Shown in pieces: positions 35,390 to 44,270 of a stretch of DNA of 64,000 nt (its first letter is position 1; every line of letters starts with the position of its first letter). The stretch is taken from NCBI RefSeq assembly GCF_001407835.1, contig NZ_CYUO01000005.1, positions 1-64,000 of the forward strand, written 5' to 3'. The notes under the pieces are model-generated. The model was not told where the DNA came from. It did no database searches and was given only the letters and a program-made list of their open reading frames with translations. This DNA comes from Lagierella massiliensis (GTDB lineage: Bacteria > Bacillota > Clostridia > Tissierellales > Peptoniphilaceae). The translations under genes were made by a program, and so were the position numbers.

Positions 35390-35936
35390 AAAAAGCAAGG
35401 GATTTACTCTAATTGAAATTATACTTGCAATGGCTATTTCTCTTATAATACTTTCAGTTTTAACGGTTTTGCTTGGATTTTCATTAAATATCTTAAAAAC
35501 TGACTTTGACTACAGCAAAAGAGAAGCCTCTGTTTCATATGCTCAAAGTTATATAGAAAAGGAAGTTGCAAGGTCATATAAGGTATATGAAGCAAGTGAA
35601 TTTCCTTTAAATCTTAGGGAAAACAACTTAGGTTTTGTAATTGAAATACTACCCTATAACAATTCAGATGGATATAATCATGACTACGTATATTATTATT
35701 TAAAGAAAGACAAAATTCAACGAGCTATTTACAGTAGCCCTACCCCTGTGGAAGAAAAAGGCTACTTAAATTATCAAGGCACAAATGTTATCTGTGAAAA
35801 CGTGACTTCAGTTGAAGGAAGTTACTTTGATAAAGCTTCTAACTATATGGAATTAAACTTTTCTTTTGAAGAAAGTGGTTTAGAAAAAGAGAGCTTGTTA
35901 GGTATATTTGTGGAGGCTAAAAGTGAAGAAGACTAA
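35367..35936 (+). CDS. Pseudopilin (GspJ/ComGF type)
   Basis: 189 aa. Prepilin signal KKSKG^FTLIEIILAMAISL with Glu+5. ATG 35367 (after GGAG) is preferred to ATG 35349, because it gives a normal short leader. C-terminal part is an unrecognised beta-rich domain. Confidence 0.83.
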   Translation: MKQSFLNKKSKGFTLIEIILAMAISLIILSVLTVLLGFSLNILKTDFDYSKREASVSYAQSYIEKEVARSYKVYEASEFPLNLRENNLGFVIEILPYNNSDGYNHDYVYYYLKKDKIQRAIYSSPTPVEEKGYLNYQGTNVICENVTSVEGSYFDKASNYMELNFSFEESGLEKESLLGIFVEAKSEED

Positions 35937-36867
35937 GGGATATGTTTCAATTTATACTCTGATAATATTTATGCTTTTAGTTTCGATAATAACTGTGCTT
36001 ATATTGGGAATTAGGATGGAGTCAAAGAAAGTCATAAACAAAGGAGATTATTATCAAAATAAGTTGATTGCAAGGTCAATCTACTACAAGATTATAAACA
36101 GTGAAGACTTTATGGAATTTGCAAAAAATCCTTCAGAACAAAAATTAAAACAGATTCAAATAGAAGATACAGGTCTTGACTGTTACAATGAAAAAATCAA
36201 TTTAAAACCAGGAAAAAATGATAGAGGATTTTTAATCAATTACAATATAAAGTATAAGGATACTATTACAAAAAATACAATTGTAATAGAAAAAAACAAA
36301 TCTGAACTTCTAAGTAAATATTCCATAATCAAGTTAAGTGATGAAGAAATTGAAAAAATAATTGATAACAATCTTGAAAAAATTGGAGATGATTTGGTTT
36401 TTTATCAAGATGGAGAAACTCTTTATTATCTACAAAGGGATGAGTATGAAAAACTTCTTAATGAAATTATAGAAAGTTTAGAAGATAATTTGATAGAAGG
36501 TACTGAAGATGAAGAAGTTGAACCCAACGAAGAAATAGAAATAGATATAAAAGAATATTTAAATAGATTTAAAGTACTGGAGGGAGATTATTTTTATACT
36601 TTAAAGAGTTTTGAAGTTCTATCGGTAGATATGCCACAACTTAAAGGAATAGCTGTTTTAGAAGAAGGTGAAAAAGTTGGGAAGATAAAGTTAGATGGGA
36701 TACTTATTAATTACTCACCCTACTCCGATATAAGAGTTTTGGGAAAGGTTGTTGAAGTTCAAAAATATGAAGGAAGAGCAACCTTATCAATAGATAATAT
36801 TTTTAGACTAAATGAATATATTGGACTTAATTTAAATCCAAAGGTTCATAGTCTAATGATTAAATAA
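35923..36867 (+). CDS. Pilus-associated protein with degenerate pilin-like N-terminus (GspK/ComGG-like)
   Basis: 314 aa. N-terminus KKTKG-YVSIYTLIIFMLL resembles a prepilin signal but lacks Glu at +5, as in GspK-type tip pseudopilins. A long hydrophilic domain follows, with an acidic stretch near residues 190-215. GTG 35923 is 6 bp after GGAGG, a better start than TTG 35908. Last gene of the pilus operon. Confidence 0.7.
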   Translation: MKKTKGYVSIYTLIIFMLLVSIITVLILGIRMESKKVINKGDYYQNKLIARSIYYKIINSEDFMEFAKNPSEQKLKQIQIEDTGLDCYNEKINLKPGKNDRGFLINYNIKYKDTITKNTIVIEKNKSELLSKYSIIKLSDEEIEKIIDNNLEKIGDDLVFYQDGETLYYLQRDEYEKLLNEIIESLEDNLIEGTEDEEVEPNEEIEIDIKEYLNRFKVLEGDYFYTLKSFEVLSVDMPQLKGIAVLEEGEKVGKIKLDGILINYSPYSDIRVLGKVVEVQKYEGRATLSIDNIFRLNEYIGLNLNPKVHSLMIK

Positions 36868-36871
36868 CCTA

Positions 36872-36880
36872 TGCTATAAT
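36872..36880 (+). promoter_or_regulatory. Extended -10 of moaA
   Basis: TGCTATAAT just after the last pilus gene and 16 bp before the moaA ATG; suggests an internal promoter separating the molybdopterin genes from the pilus operon. Confidence 0.5.
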
Positions 36881-36896
36881 TAAAATAGGTGAGAAG

Positions 36897-37847
36897 ATGA
36901 AAGATAGATTTGGACGAGAGATAGATTATCTAAGAATTTCCATTACAGATAGATGCAATTTAAGATGTAGGTATTGTATGCCAGAAGATGGTTTCCACAA
37001 GGTGGACTCAAGGCAGGTACTTACCATTGATGAATATATAGAAATAGTAAAGGCTTTCAAAGAGCTTGGCATAAAAAAAGTTAGAATTACCGGGGGAGAG
37101 CCACTGGTAAAGTATGGAGTAATAGACCTAATAAAGGGGATAAAAGAGCTTGGAATTGAAGATATTTCAATGACCACCAATGGAATCCTCTTAAAGGACA
37201 TGGCGAAGGAATTAAAAGATGCTGGACTAAATAGAGTAAACATATCTTTAGACAGTTTAAAAGAAGATAGATATAGCCACATAACCAGAGGTGGCAAACT
37301 AAAAGACGTACTTGAAGGCATTGAAGCTTGCAAAAAGTATGGTATCAGTCCAATAAAAATAAACACTGTAGTACTAAGGTCTTTTAACTTAGATGAGTAT
37401 AAAGATTTTTTAGAACTTACGAAGGACGAAGATATTATCGTAAGATTTATCGAGCTAATGCCAATTGGAGAAGCTATAAAGAATAAAGACGACTTTATTT
37501 CAAACGAAGAGCTGATAAATTTATGTGGCAATTTGAAACCGGTTAGAGAAAGTATTGGATCGGGACCAGCAAAGTACTATAAGATAGATGGCTACAAGGG
37601 AGAAATTGGATTTATAAACCCAATATCATGTAACTTTTGCAAAAACTGTAACAGAATTAGACTTACAGTTAAGGGGAATTTAGTTTTATGTCTACATTCT
37701 AAAAAGACAGTGAATATTAAGACGCCACTTAGAAATGGCGAAGATATAAAACAAGTTATATTACAGGCAATTGACGAAAAGCCCGAAAGACATTCCCTAA
37801 TACAAGGCAAGTACAATGAAACCGACATGAATGAAATTGGAGGATAA
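36897..37847 (+). CDS. moaA: GTP 3',8-cyclase (molybdenum cofactor biosynthesis)
   Basis: 316-aa radical SAM enzyme, first step of molybdopterin synthesis. N-terminal cluster cysteines C20, C24, C27 (CNLRCRYC), SAM motif TGGEPLV, and the C-terminal second cluster CNFCKNCNR...C (about 244-260). The C-terminal GG that is typical of MoaA is present (NEIGG). Adjacent to moaC, with which it makes cyclic pyranopterin. Confidence 0.95.
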   Translation: MKDRFGREIDYLRISITDRCNLRCRYCMPEDGFHKVDSRQVLTIDEYIEIVKAFKELGIKKVRITGGEPLVKYGVIDLIKGIKELGIEDISMTTNGILLKDMAKELKDAGLNRVNISLDSLKEDRYSHITRGGKLKDVLEGIEACKKYGISPIKINTVVLRSFNLDEYKDFLELTKDEDIIVRFIELMPIGEAIKNKDDFISNEELINLCGNLKPVRESIGSGPAKYYKIDGYKGEIGFINPISCNFCKNCNRIRLTVKGNLVLCLHSKKTVNIKTPLRNGEDIKQVILQAIDEKPERHSLIQGKYNETDMNEIGG

Positions 37848-38747
37848 ATGGATTTAACTCATATTAACGAACAGGGTAGAGCCAAGATGGTGGACGTGTC
37901 ATCAAAGGAAGATACCCTTCGAGTTGCTACGGCAAAGGCAACTATAAGAATGAAAAGAGAAACCATTAATAGGGTTAAAAGTGGTGGAATAAAAAAAGGC
38001 GATGTGCTTTCAGTGGCACAAGTTGCAGGAATTATGGGAGCAAAGAACACTCCACAGCAAGTTCCAATGTGCCACACCATATTACTAACGGGAGCAGACA
38101 TTGAGTTTGAAGTAAAAGAAGATTGTATTGACATATATTGCACAACAAAGACAACGGGGAAAACCGGAGTTGAAATGGAAGCACTTGTAGGTTGTTCAAC
38201 AGCAGCCCTAACAATATATGATATGTGTAAGGCTATAGACAGAGGCATGGTAATAGAGGAAGTGAAATTAATGGAAAAAGTTGGAGGAAAGTCCGGTCAC
38301 TACAAAAGAGGCGTTGGAGAAGTAATTGACGTAAACATCTCAAGGGAAAAAGGTGTAATAAAAACTCCTGTAGAAGTTGGAAATTTAATAGAAAACTTTG
38401 GACTGGAAGGAGACGCCCATGGAGGAAACTGGCATAGACAAATAAGTTTACTTGCAGTTGAAAGCATTGACAAGATGAAGGCCATGGGGCTCCCTGATTT
38501 AAAAGACGGAGACTTTGCAGAAAATATTACAACAAAGGGACTTGTTCTACACGAAATTCCCGTTGGAACAAAGTTTAAAATAGGAGATAGCCTTTTAGAA
38601 GTTACACAGATCGGAAAAAAATGCCATAAGGGCTGTGCAATAAAACAAAAAGTTGGAAGTTGTATCATGCCAACGGAAGGAATTTTTGCAAAAGTATTAA
38701 AGGGAGGACTTATTAAAAAAGGTGACAAGATAGAGCTGTTAGACTAA
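37848..38747 (+). CDS. moaC: MoaC-MOSC fusion: cyclic pyranopterin monophosphate synthase with MOSC domain
   Basis: 299 aa. Residues 1-154 are MoaC: MVDVSSKEDTLRVATA, QVPMCHTI (about 70-77) and MEALVGCSTAALTIYDMCKA (about 110-129) with the catalytic Lys near GGKSGH. From about 156 a MOSC domain follows (GLEGDAHGGNWHRQISLL, AENITTKGL, CHKGC, MPTEGIFAKVL), thought to handle the mature cofactor or sulfur. The join lies around residue 155. Follows moaA with no gap. Confidence 0.92.
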   Translation: MDLTHINEQGRAKMVDVSSKEDTLRVATAKATIRMKRETINRVKSGGIKKGDVLSVAQVAGIMGAKNTPQQVPMCHTILLTGADIEFEVKEDCIDIYCTTKTTGKTGVEMEALVGCSTAALTIYDMCKAIDRGMVIEEVKLMEKVGGKSGHYKRGVGEVIDVNISREKGVIKTPVEVGNLIENFGLEGDAHGGNWHRQISLLAVESIDKMKAMGLPDLKDGDFAENITTKGLVLHEIPVGTKFKIGDSLLEVTQIGKKCHKGCAIKQKVGSCIMPTEGIFAKVLKGGLIKKGDKIELLD

Positions 38748-38756
38748 GGAGTTATT

Positions 38757-40286
38757 ATGTATTCAAAGATATATACCTGTTTTCTTGAAGGTTTACAAGG
38801 ATATAAAGTAGAAGTTGAAGCAGACATAGCGAGAGGACTTCAAGCATTTAATATAGTCGGGCTGGCAGATGTATCAATAAAAGAAGCAAAAGAGAGGGTT
38901 CGTTCAGCAATAACAAACTCTGGATTTAAATTTCCCGTTGGAAGGATCACCATAAACCTGGCACCGGCAAATTTAAAGAAGGAAGGTTCACAATTAGATA
39001 TTTCAATTGCAATCTCAATTCTTACAGCCTATGGAACAATAATAAAAGAACCAAAGGACAACATTGCATTTATAGGAGAGCTTGCCCTTGATGGAAGGCT
39101 TATGACGGTGGACGGAGCCCTGCCCATGGCAATATCACTAAAGGAAATGGGCTTTGAAAAAATTATAGTACCTGTCGACAACAAAGAGGAGTGTTCATTA
39201 GTAAAAGACGTTGACATAATACCTGTGGACAATCTTACAAACCTTGTGGATTATCTAAATGAAAATATAGATATAGAACCATTTAACGAAGATGTGTTTA
39301 GCGACTTTGAAGAAGAAGTAGAATACGACATAGACTTTTCTGAAATAAAGGGACAAAAAAATCTAAAAAGAGCTATGGAAATAGCAGCAGCAGGAGAACA
39401 TAACCTGCTTATGATAGGGCCACCAGGGGCAGGAAAGACAATGGCGGCAATGAGACTTCCTACCATTCTACCACCACTGGACTTTGAAGAGTCAATGGAA
39501 TGTACAAAAATTTATTCGGTGAGTGGCGAATTAAAAGAAAATCGACTTATAAAGAAAAGACCATTTAGAGCACCACACCACACAAGTTCTTCAGTGTCCA
39601 TCATAGGTGGAGGTCGAATTCCAAAGCCGGGAGAAATATCCTTAGCACATAACGGAGCGTTGTTTTTAGACGAGCTTCCAGAATTTCCGAAATCAACCAT
39701 AGAAGTTTTGAGACAACCCTTGGAAGAAAAAACCATAACAATTTCCCGTGCAAACGCAACACTTACTTATCCTGCAAATTTTTTATTTATCGCAGGGGCA
39801 AATCCGTGTCCATGTGGATACTACGGTAGTGAAGAACACGAGTGTACATGTAGTGCGTCACAAATACAAAGATACCTTGGCAAGATATCAAGGCCAATCC
39901 TTGATAGAATAGACCTACATGTAGATGTTAAGCCAGTAAAGCTAAAGGACTTAAGAGACAAAACACCAGAAGAGTCTTCTAAAGAAATTAGAAAAAGAGT
40001 TGTTAAGGCGAGAAATATTCAACGAGAGCGTTTCAAAGGAGAAAAGACCAAGACCAATGGTCAAATGAACAATAGACTTATTAAAAAATATGTTAAACTT
40101 GACGACAACTTAAATGAGTTATTAGAAGCGGCGTACCAAAAATATAAATTCTCAGCAAGAAGTATCAATAAAATTCTAAAACTTTGCAGAACCATAGCAG
40201 ACCTTGATGGAAGCGAAGATATAAAAGAAAAGCATTTGCTTGAAGCGATACGCTTTAGAACAGTTGATACAAAGTATTGGGGATAG
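38757..40286 (+). CDS. comM: YifB/ComM family AAA+ Mg-chelatase-like protein
   Basis: 509 aa: N-terminal Lon-substrate-like domain (about 1-170), AAA+ module with Walker A GPPGAGKTMAAM (about 219), Walker B LFLDELPEF, FRAPHHTSS insert and C-terminal Mg_chelatase_C domain (about 400-505); NPCPCGYYGSEEHECTCS is a cysteine cluster. ComM is a branch-migration helicase that helps integrate transforming DNA; this fits the comF and pilus genes just upstream. Confidence 0.92.
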   Translation: MYSKIYTCFLEGLQGYKVEVEADIARGLQAFNIVGLADVSIKEAKERVRSAITNSGFKFPVGRITINLAPANLKKEGSQLDISIAISILTAYGTIIKEPKDNIAFIGELALDGRLMTVDGALPMAISLKEMGFEKIIVPVDNKEECSLVKDVDIIPVDNLTNLVDYLNENIDIEPFNEDVFSDFEEEVEYDIDFSEIKGQKNLKRAMEIAAAGEHNLLMIGPPGAGKTMAAMRLPTILPPLDFEESMECTKIYSVSGELKENRLIKKRPFRAPHHTSSSVSIIGGGRIPKPGEISLAHNGALFLDELPEFPKSTIEVLRQPLEEKTITISRANATLTYPANFLFIAGANPCPCGYYGSEEHECTCSASQIQRYLGKISRPILDRIDLHVDVKPVKLKDLRDKTPEESSKEIRKRVVKARNIQRERFKGEKTKTNGQMNNRLIKKYVKLDDNLNELLEAAYQKYKFSARSINKILKLCRTIADLDGSEDIKEKHLLEAIRFRTVDTKYWG

Positions 40287-40368
40287 ATAATAACACTGGA
40301 AGTTTTTAAGATTTTATTGTAGCTTATAAAGAAAAATATTTCATTTAAACTTTAAGAAGGTGGTAAAA

Positions 40369-40878
40369 ATGAAAAAGAAAAATATATTAACTTTATCATG
40401 TATATTTCTTATTCCAATCATGCTTTTATTATCAGGTTGCAGAGGGGCTGAAAATAAAACGACAAAGACAGACTTTCCACTGGATGAAAAAGGATATCCG
40501 AAGAATGATGTTGTCTTAATTAATGACAAGTCCTATCCAATAAAAATTGCAAAAAGTTCAAAAGGAAATTCTGAAATTGTTATTAAATTGGAAGAAGAAA
40601 GCGATGTCGTTGATCTTGTTGTTCCTCAATATCTACCCATCAATATTTGGAGTGTAGACGAAAAAAATATTTTAGATTTAATATCATATAGCAGAGTTGA
40701 TTGTTCAATAAAAGATAAAGATATGGTTGAAGGAATATCAAATTCAGTACAAAAATTTAAGTTTCAAGTTACACAAGGTGAAACAATATTTTTAAAATGG
40801 TCAAATATAAATGAAATAGAGAAACCATTTAAAGATAAAAACGAAGACTACTTATTAAAGGTTGTGGTTTCAAAGTAA
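40369..40878 (+). CDS. Small lipoprotein of unknown function
   Basis: 169 aa with signal peptide and lipobox LSGC (Cys24 counting from ATG 40369, which follows AAGAAGGTGG; GTG 40360 is too close to the ribosome site). The 145-aa mature part is lysine/glutamate rich with no family recognised. Monocistronic, with its own terminator. Confidence 0.8.
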   Translation: MKKKNILTLSCIFLIPIMLLLSGCRGAENKTTKTDFPLDEKGYPKNDVVLINDKSYPIKIAKSSKGNSEIVIKLEEESDVVDLVVPQYLPINIWSVDEKNILDLISYSRVDCSIKDKDMVEGISNSVQKFKFQVTQGETIFLKWSNINEIEKPFKDKNEDYLLKVVVSK

Positions 40879-40896
40879 AAGAATATAAAGCTATCA

Positions 40897-40920
40897 CCCT
40901 GGAAATTTCCAGGGTTTTTA
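40897..40920 (+). terminator. Terminator after the small lipoprotein
   Basis: Perfect palindrome CCCTGGAAATTTCCAGGG followed by TTTTTAT. Confidence 0.88.
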
Positions 40921-40968
40921 TTACAAAATTTAAGATGTATAACGTATATTTGAAATAAATATATCATA

Positions 40969-40997
40969 TTGTACATAGATTGATTTTATATTATAAT
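40969..40997 (+). promoter_or_regulatory. Promoter of the lipid kinase gene
   Basis: TTGTAC, 17-bp spacer, TATAAT. Confidence 0.7.
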
Positions 40998-41013
40998 ATG
41001 GCAAGGTGATTAA

Positions 41014-41919
41014 ATGAAATATTTATTTTTGCTCAGCAAAAAAGCGGGGAGTGGTTTTTTTACTGAGTTGGAAAATAAAATTGTTCGCTGTTACAGTGAA
41101 AAAAATTTAGAGTATGAAATCATAAAAACTGAATACAAGAATCATGCAAAGGAAGTTGTTAGTAAGTATCATGATGAAAAAGATTTGTTTTTTTATGTTT
41201 GCTCTGGCGATGGAACTTTAAATGAAGTGGTAAATGAGATGAAGAAAACTGATGCAAAGTTTACTCTGGGACTTATTCCATCTGGTACTGCCAATGATTT
41301 TTCAAAGAATTTCAATTATAAAAATTTTAGTATAGATAAAACTATAAATCCAATTGTTGAAGATATCGACTTAATCAAGGTGAACGACAGATATTGTATT
41401 AATGTGTTAAGTTTTGGATTTGATACAATAATTTTGAAGGATGCCTATGACTTGCTAAAAAAGAATCCAAAATTAGGAGAAAGAGCATATCCAAGGGCAG
41501 TGTTTAAAAATATATTTAAGATACCTAAGTTTAAGATAAAATCTACAATTCAAAATGTTGAAAATACTTCTGTTAGTGTAGATGGTGAGTTTCTTCTTGG
41601 TGCAATTTGTAATGGGGGATACTATGGTGGTGGGTTTAATCCATCTCCAAATGCAAATATAAAAGATGGTGTGCTGGAGATTTGCTTAGCGGAGAAGATG
41701 TCTTTAATTAAGATGGTCCCTCTTATTTTTAAATACAAAAAAGGAAGGCATCTTTCACATAAATTAATTCACTTTCATAAGCTAACTAAGGGACGAATAG
41801 AGTTTGAAAAAGAGATTATGGTCAATGTTGATGGTGAAATTTTTAAAACTGATTATTTAGATTTTAGAGTTTCACCAAAAGCTTTGAAATTTGCAAACAT
41901 ATGTAATGAAAAAATATAA
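41014..41919 (+). CDS. Diacylglycerol/lipid kinase family protein
   Basis: 301-aa DagK/YegS-type lipid kinase. N-terminal catalytic domain with SGDGTLNEVVNEM (about 65-77) and IPSGTANDFSKN (about 88-99), then the LCB5-like C-terminal domain with GGYYGGGFNPSP. Phosphorylates diacylglycerol or a related lipid, recycling lipoteichoic-acid by-products. Monocistronic. Confidence 0.9.
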   Translation: MKYLFLLSKKAGSGFFTELENKIVRCYSEKNLEYEIIKTEYKNHAKEVVSKYHDEKDLFFYVCSGDGTLNEVVNEMKKTDAKFTLGLIPSGTANDFSKNFNYKNFSIDKTINPIVEDIDLIKVNDRYCINVLSFGFDTIILKDAYDLLKKNPKLGERAYPRAVFKNIFKIPKFKIKSTIQNVENTSVSVDGEFLLGAICNGGYYGGGFNPSPNANIKDGVLEICLAEKMSLIKMVPLIFKYKKGRHLSHKLIHFHKLTKGRIEFEKEIMVNVDGEIFKTDYLDFRVSPKALKFANICNEKI

Positions 41920-41923
41920 AAAT

Positions 41924-41960
41924 GTCTCTTTACCATGTGATTTGGTAAGGAGACTTTTTT
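41924..41960 (+). terminator. Terminator after the lipid kinase gene
   Basis: GTCTCTTTACCA / TGGTAAGGAGAC stem with one non-Watson-Crick pair, then six T. Confidence 0.88.
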
Positions 41961-41976
41961 ATGCTTTTAAATCCTA

Positions 41977-42945
41977 TTAGATTTTGAATTCTTTGTGTAG
42001 TCTCAAGATTTCAAGGAGCATTCCATCTCTGTACTTTGCGAGACTTTCGTTGGTGTTTCCTATATTGGACGGTCTGTTTTTGATAGCTTCTTTAACTCCG
42101 TCTACAGTTTTTTTCTTTATGTCATCGGTAAACTCGGTCCATGTGGCTGCGTCTTTTAACCAGGTTTCCATAGAAGGACCTATATGATCAAGAAGTCCTT
42201 TAAGCCCGTGTTCACCTCCACCGAGTTCAAATATCTGTCCCGGTCCCATAATCGCCCATCTTATTGCTGGACCAAAGGTAAGTGCAGTTTCAGCATCTTC
42301 CATACTGACTACATCTTTATAAACTAAGTCCATCATCTCTCTTAATACCACAGCTTGAAGTCTGTTAGCAATAAATCCGGGAACTTCGTTTCTTATAATA
42401 ATTGGTTTTTTACCTAATTTTATAAAAAGTTCTTTTATCTCATCTGCCAATATAGGGTCTGATTTTTCTCCTTGTGAAATCTCTATTAGAGGGATTAGGT
42501 GAGGAGGGTTGTAGGGGTGAACTCCAAAAATTCTTTCGGGGTACTTGGCGTCTTCTGCTATTTTTGTAATGAGTAGTCCAGAGGTTGCAGAACATAGAAC
42601 GCATTCTTTATCTGAAAAACTATCAAAAGTCTTTACAAATTCTTTTTTTATATCATAGTTTTCTGGAAGAGCTTCTTCAATTATGTCAGCGTATTTGATA
42701 GCATCTTCTTGACTATTGGTAAAACTTATTCTTGAAAGAATAATATCTCTGTCTTCTTCTGAAACTACATTTTTTTCCACTAACTCGTTTAAGTAGGTTT
42801 CGATCGTATTTTTAGATTTTAGTTCTCCTTCAGAACTTCTGTTATAATTTTTTACATTCATTCCGCCCATCGCAAAAAGCAATGTAAAAGACGAACCTAT
42901 TACTCCACCGCCTATGACGGATGCTGTTTTAAATTCTCTAACCAT
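41977..42945 (-). CDS. 3-hydroxyacyl-CoA dehydrogenase-like NAD oxidoreductase
   Basis: 322 aa. Rossmann motif IGGGVIGSSF (about 11-20), then SATSGLL and GVHPYNPPHLIPLIEI (about 141-156). The HPxNPPHxxPLxE form is that of the lambda-crystallin/carnitine 3-dehydrogenase/L-gulonate dehydrogenase branch rather than butyryl-pathway HBD (HFFNP). The catalytic His is in HPYNPP. Likely oxidises a 3-hydroxy acid not bound to CoA. Divergent from the acyl-CoA dehydrogenase-like operon, which may be functionally linked. Confidence 0.85.
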   Translation of the reverse strand: MVREFKTASVIGGGVIGSSFTLLFAMGGMNVKNYNRSSEGELKSKNTIETYLNELVEKNVVSEEDRDIILSRISFTNSQEDAIKYADIIEEALPENYDIKKEFVKTFDSFSDKECVLCSATSGLLITKIAEDAKYPERIFGVHPYNPPHLIPLIEISQGEKSDPILADEIKELFIKLGKKPIIIRNEVPGFIANRLQAVVLREMMDLVYKDVVSMEDAETALTFGPAIRWAIMGPGQIFELGGGEHGLKGLLDHIGPSMETWLKDAATWTEFTDDIKKKTVDGVKEAIKNRPSNIGNTNESLAKYRDGMLLEILRLHKEFKI

Positions 42946-43033
42946 TATATCCTCCTTTTTAATTTTCTATTTTTATATTATATACCCAAAAGCATAGTTG
43001 TTTTTATAATAGATTAATACTTTATTTAAAAAT

Positions 43034-43083
43034 AGACATACCCATTAAATAAATTGGACATTTTAACGATTGACTGATATTAT
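43034..43083 (+). promoter_or_regulatory. IS-end-like sequence and promoter of the ACAD-like operon
   Basis: TTGGAC (43054-43059), 18-bp spacer, TATTAT (43078-43083) form a plausible promoter. The -35 box lies in GACATACCC..., a 28-bp segment (43034-43061) similar to the IS-end-like sequence near 9003 (TACCCAT...AAA...TGGACA), so the promoter may have been donated by an insertion-sequence remnant. Confidence 0.4.
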
Positions 43084-43118
43084 AAGTGTGTAAATAAATT
43101 TATTCAGGAGGGAAAAAA

Positions 43119-44249
43119 ATGAACTTTTACGAAAAATCAAAGGAATTTGCTAAGGAACATGTTGAACCATTCAATCGTCGTAGTGACGAAGAAGGAAAAT
43201 TCCCAGTAGAAACATTTAAAGCTATGGGAGAAGCAGGATATTTTAAACTTCTTATTCCAGAAGAATTAGGAGGACTTGGAAAAACTGCTGTAGAACATCA
43301 ACAAGCTGTTTTGGCATTTGCAGAAAGCAATCCAACAACAGGTCTATGCTATATGATGCACAACGTTGCACTTATGACAGTACTAACTAATGGAAATGAT
43401 GAATTAAAGAAAAAAGTTGTAGATGACATTGTTAACAACAACAAATTTATGGCTTTAGCTTATTCGGAATTCGGAACAGGAACACATTTTTACATTCCTG
43501 AAGTTAAAGTAACTAACAACAATGACGGTTCATTTACATTTAATGGAACTAAGTCAATGGTTACAAGTGCTTTAAACGCAAGTTATTACTTAATCTTAAC
43601 TCCATCAACAGAAAAAGAAGGAGCTATAAACAACTGGTTGGTTCCGCTTGAAGCTGAAGGATTAGAATTTAAGATGGAACACTGGAAAGGCATAGGAATG
43701 AAGGGAAATGTTTCTTGCCCAATGAGATTAAATGATGTAAAACTTGATGAAGTTAATAGAATCGGTGAAGAAGGATCAGGACAAGACCAAGTATTTAATG
43801 TAGTAGCTCCATACTTCATCTTAGGACTTGCAAGTGTTTACACTGGATTAAACTTAAGATTATCAGGTGTTACAAACAATTACGCTTTAAATAGAAAATA
43901 TCCTGATGGAAAGAACTTAGCTAACATAGAAACAGTTCAAATACACCTTGCAACAATTTACAAGAATGCAATGAGTTCAAAGGCTCTTACAGAACTTGCT
44001 GCAAGATCATTAGTTGATGGAGAAGCTGATGCAGTAGCTAAGATTATCGCTGCAAGAATCGCTGCAATTGACAACGCAATAGCTTCTTCAACACTTGCAA
44101 TGAGAGTTGGTGGTGGAAAGACTTACAACAAGGCAAGTGAAATCGAAAGATTGATGAGGGATGCTTATGCAGGACAAATTATGGCTCCATCATTAGACGT
44201 TCTTAATGTATGGTTAGGCAAGGCAATTACAGGACAACCACTACTATAA
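43119..44249 (+). CDS. Acyl-CoA dehydrogenase family flavoprotein, atypical
   Basis: 376-aa ACAD fold: helical N-domain, beta-domain with AYSEFGTGTHF (about 122-132) and GTKSMVTSALNASYYLI (about 149), C-terminal helices. The usual catalytic glutamate segment YEGT is missing; the equivalent region reads RDAYAGQIMAPSLDVLNVWLG (about 344-364). Such ACAD-fold proteins often act as flavin oxidases or monooxygenase-like enzymes on non-CoA substrates, or on unusual thioesters. First gene of a four-gene operon. CAGGAGGG before ATG. Confidence 0.85.
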   Translation: MNFYEKSKEFAKEHVEPFNRRSDEEGKFPVETFKAMGEAGYFKLLIPEELGGLGKTAVEHQQAVLAFAESNPTTGLCYMMHNVALMTVLTNGNDELKKKVVDDIVNNNKFMALAYSEFGTGTHFYIPEVKVTNNNDGSFTFNGTKSMVTSALNASYYLILTPSTEKEGAINNWLVPLEAEGLEFKMEHWKGIGMKGNVSCPMRLNDVKLDEVNRIGEEGSGQDQVFNVVAPYFILGLASVYTGLNLRLSGVTNNYALNRKYPDGKNLANIETVQIHLATIYKNAMSSKALTELAARSLVDGEADAVAKIIAARIAAIDNAIASSTLAMRVGGGKTYNKASEIERLMRDAYAGQIMAPSLDVLNVWLGKAITGQPLL

Positions 44250-44270
44250 TATAAAAAAAGGAATGATATA

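Noticed and set aside
36926-37531. 201-aa minus-strand frame inside moaA
   Set aside because: Shadow of moaA, no start signal.
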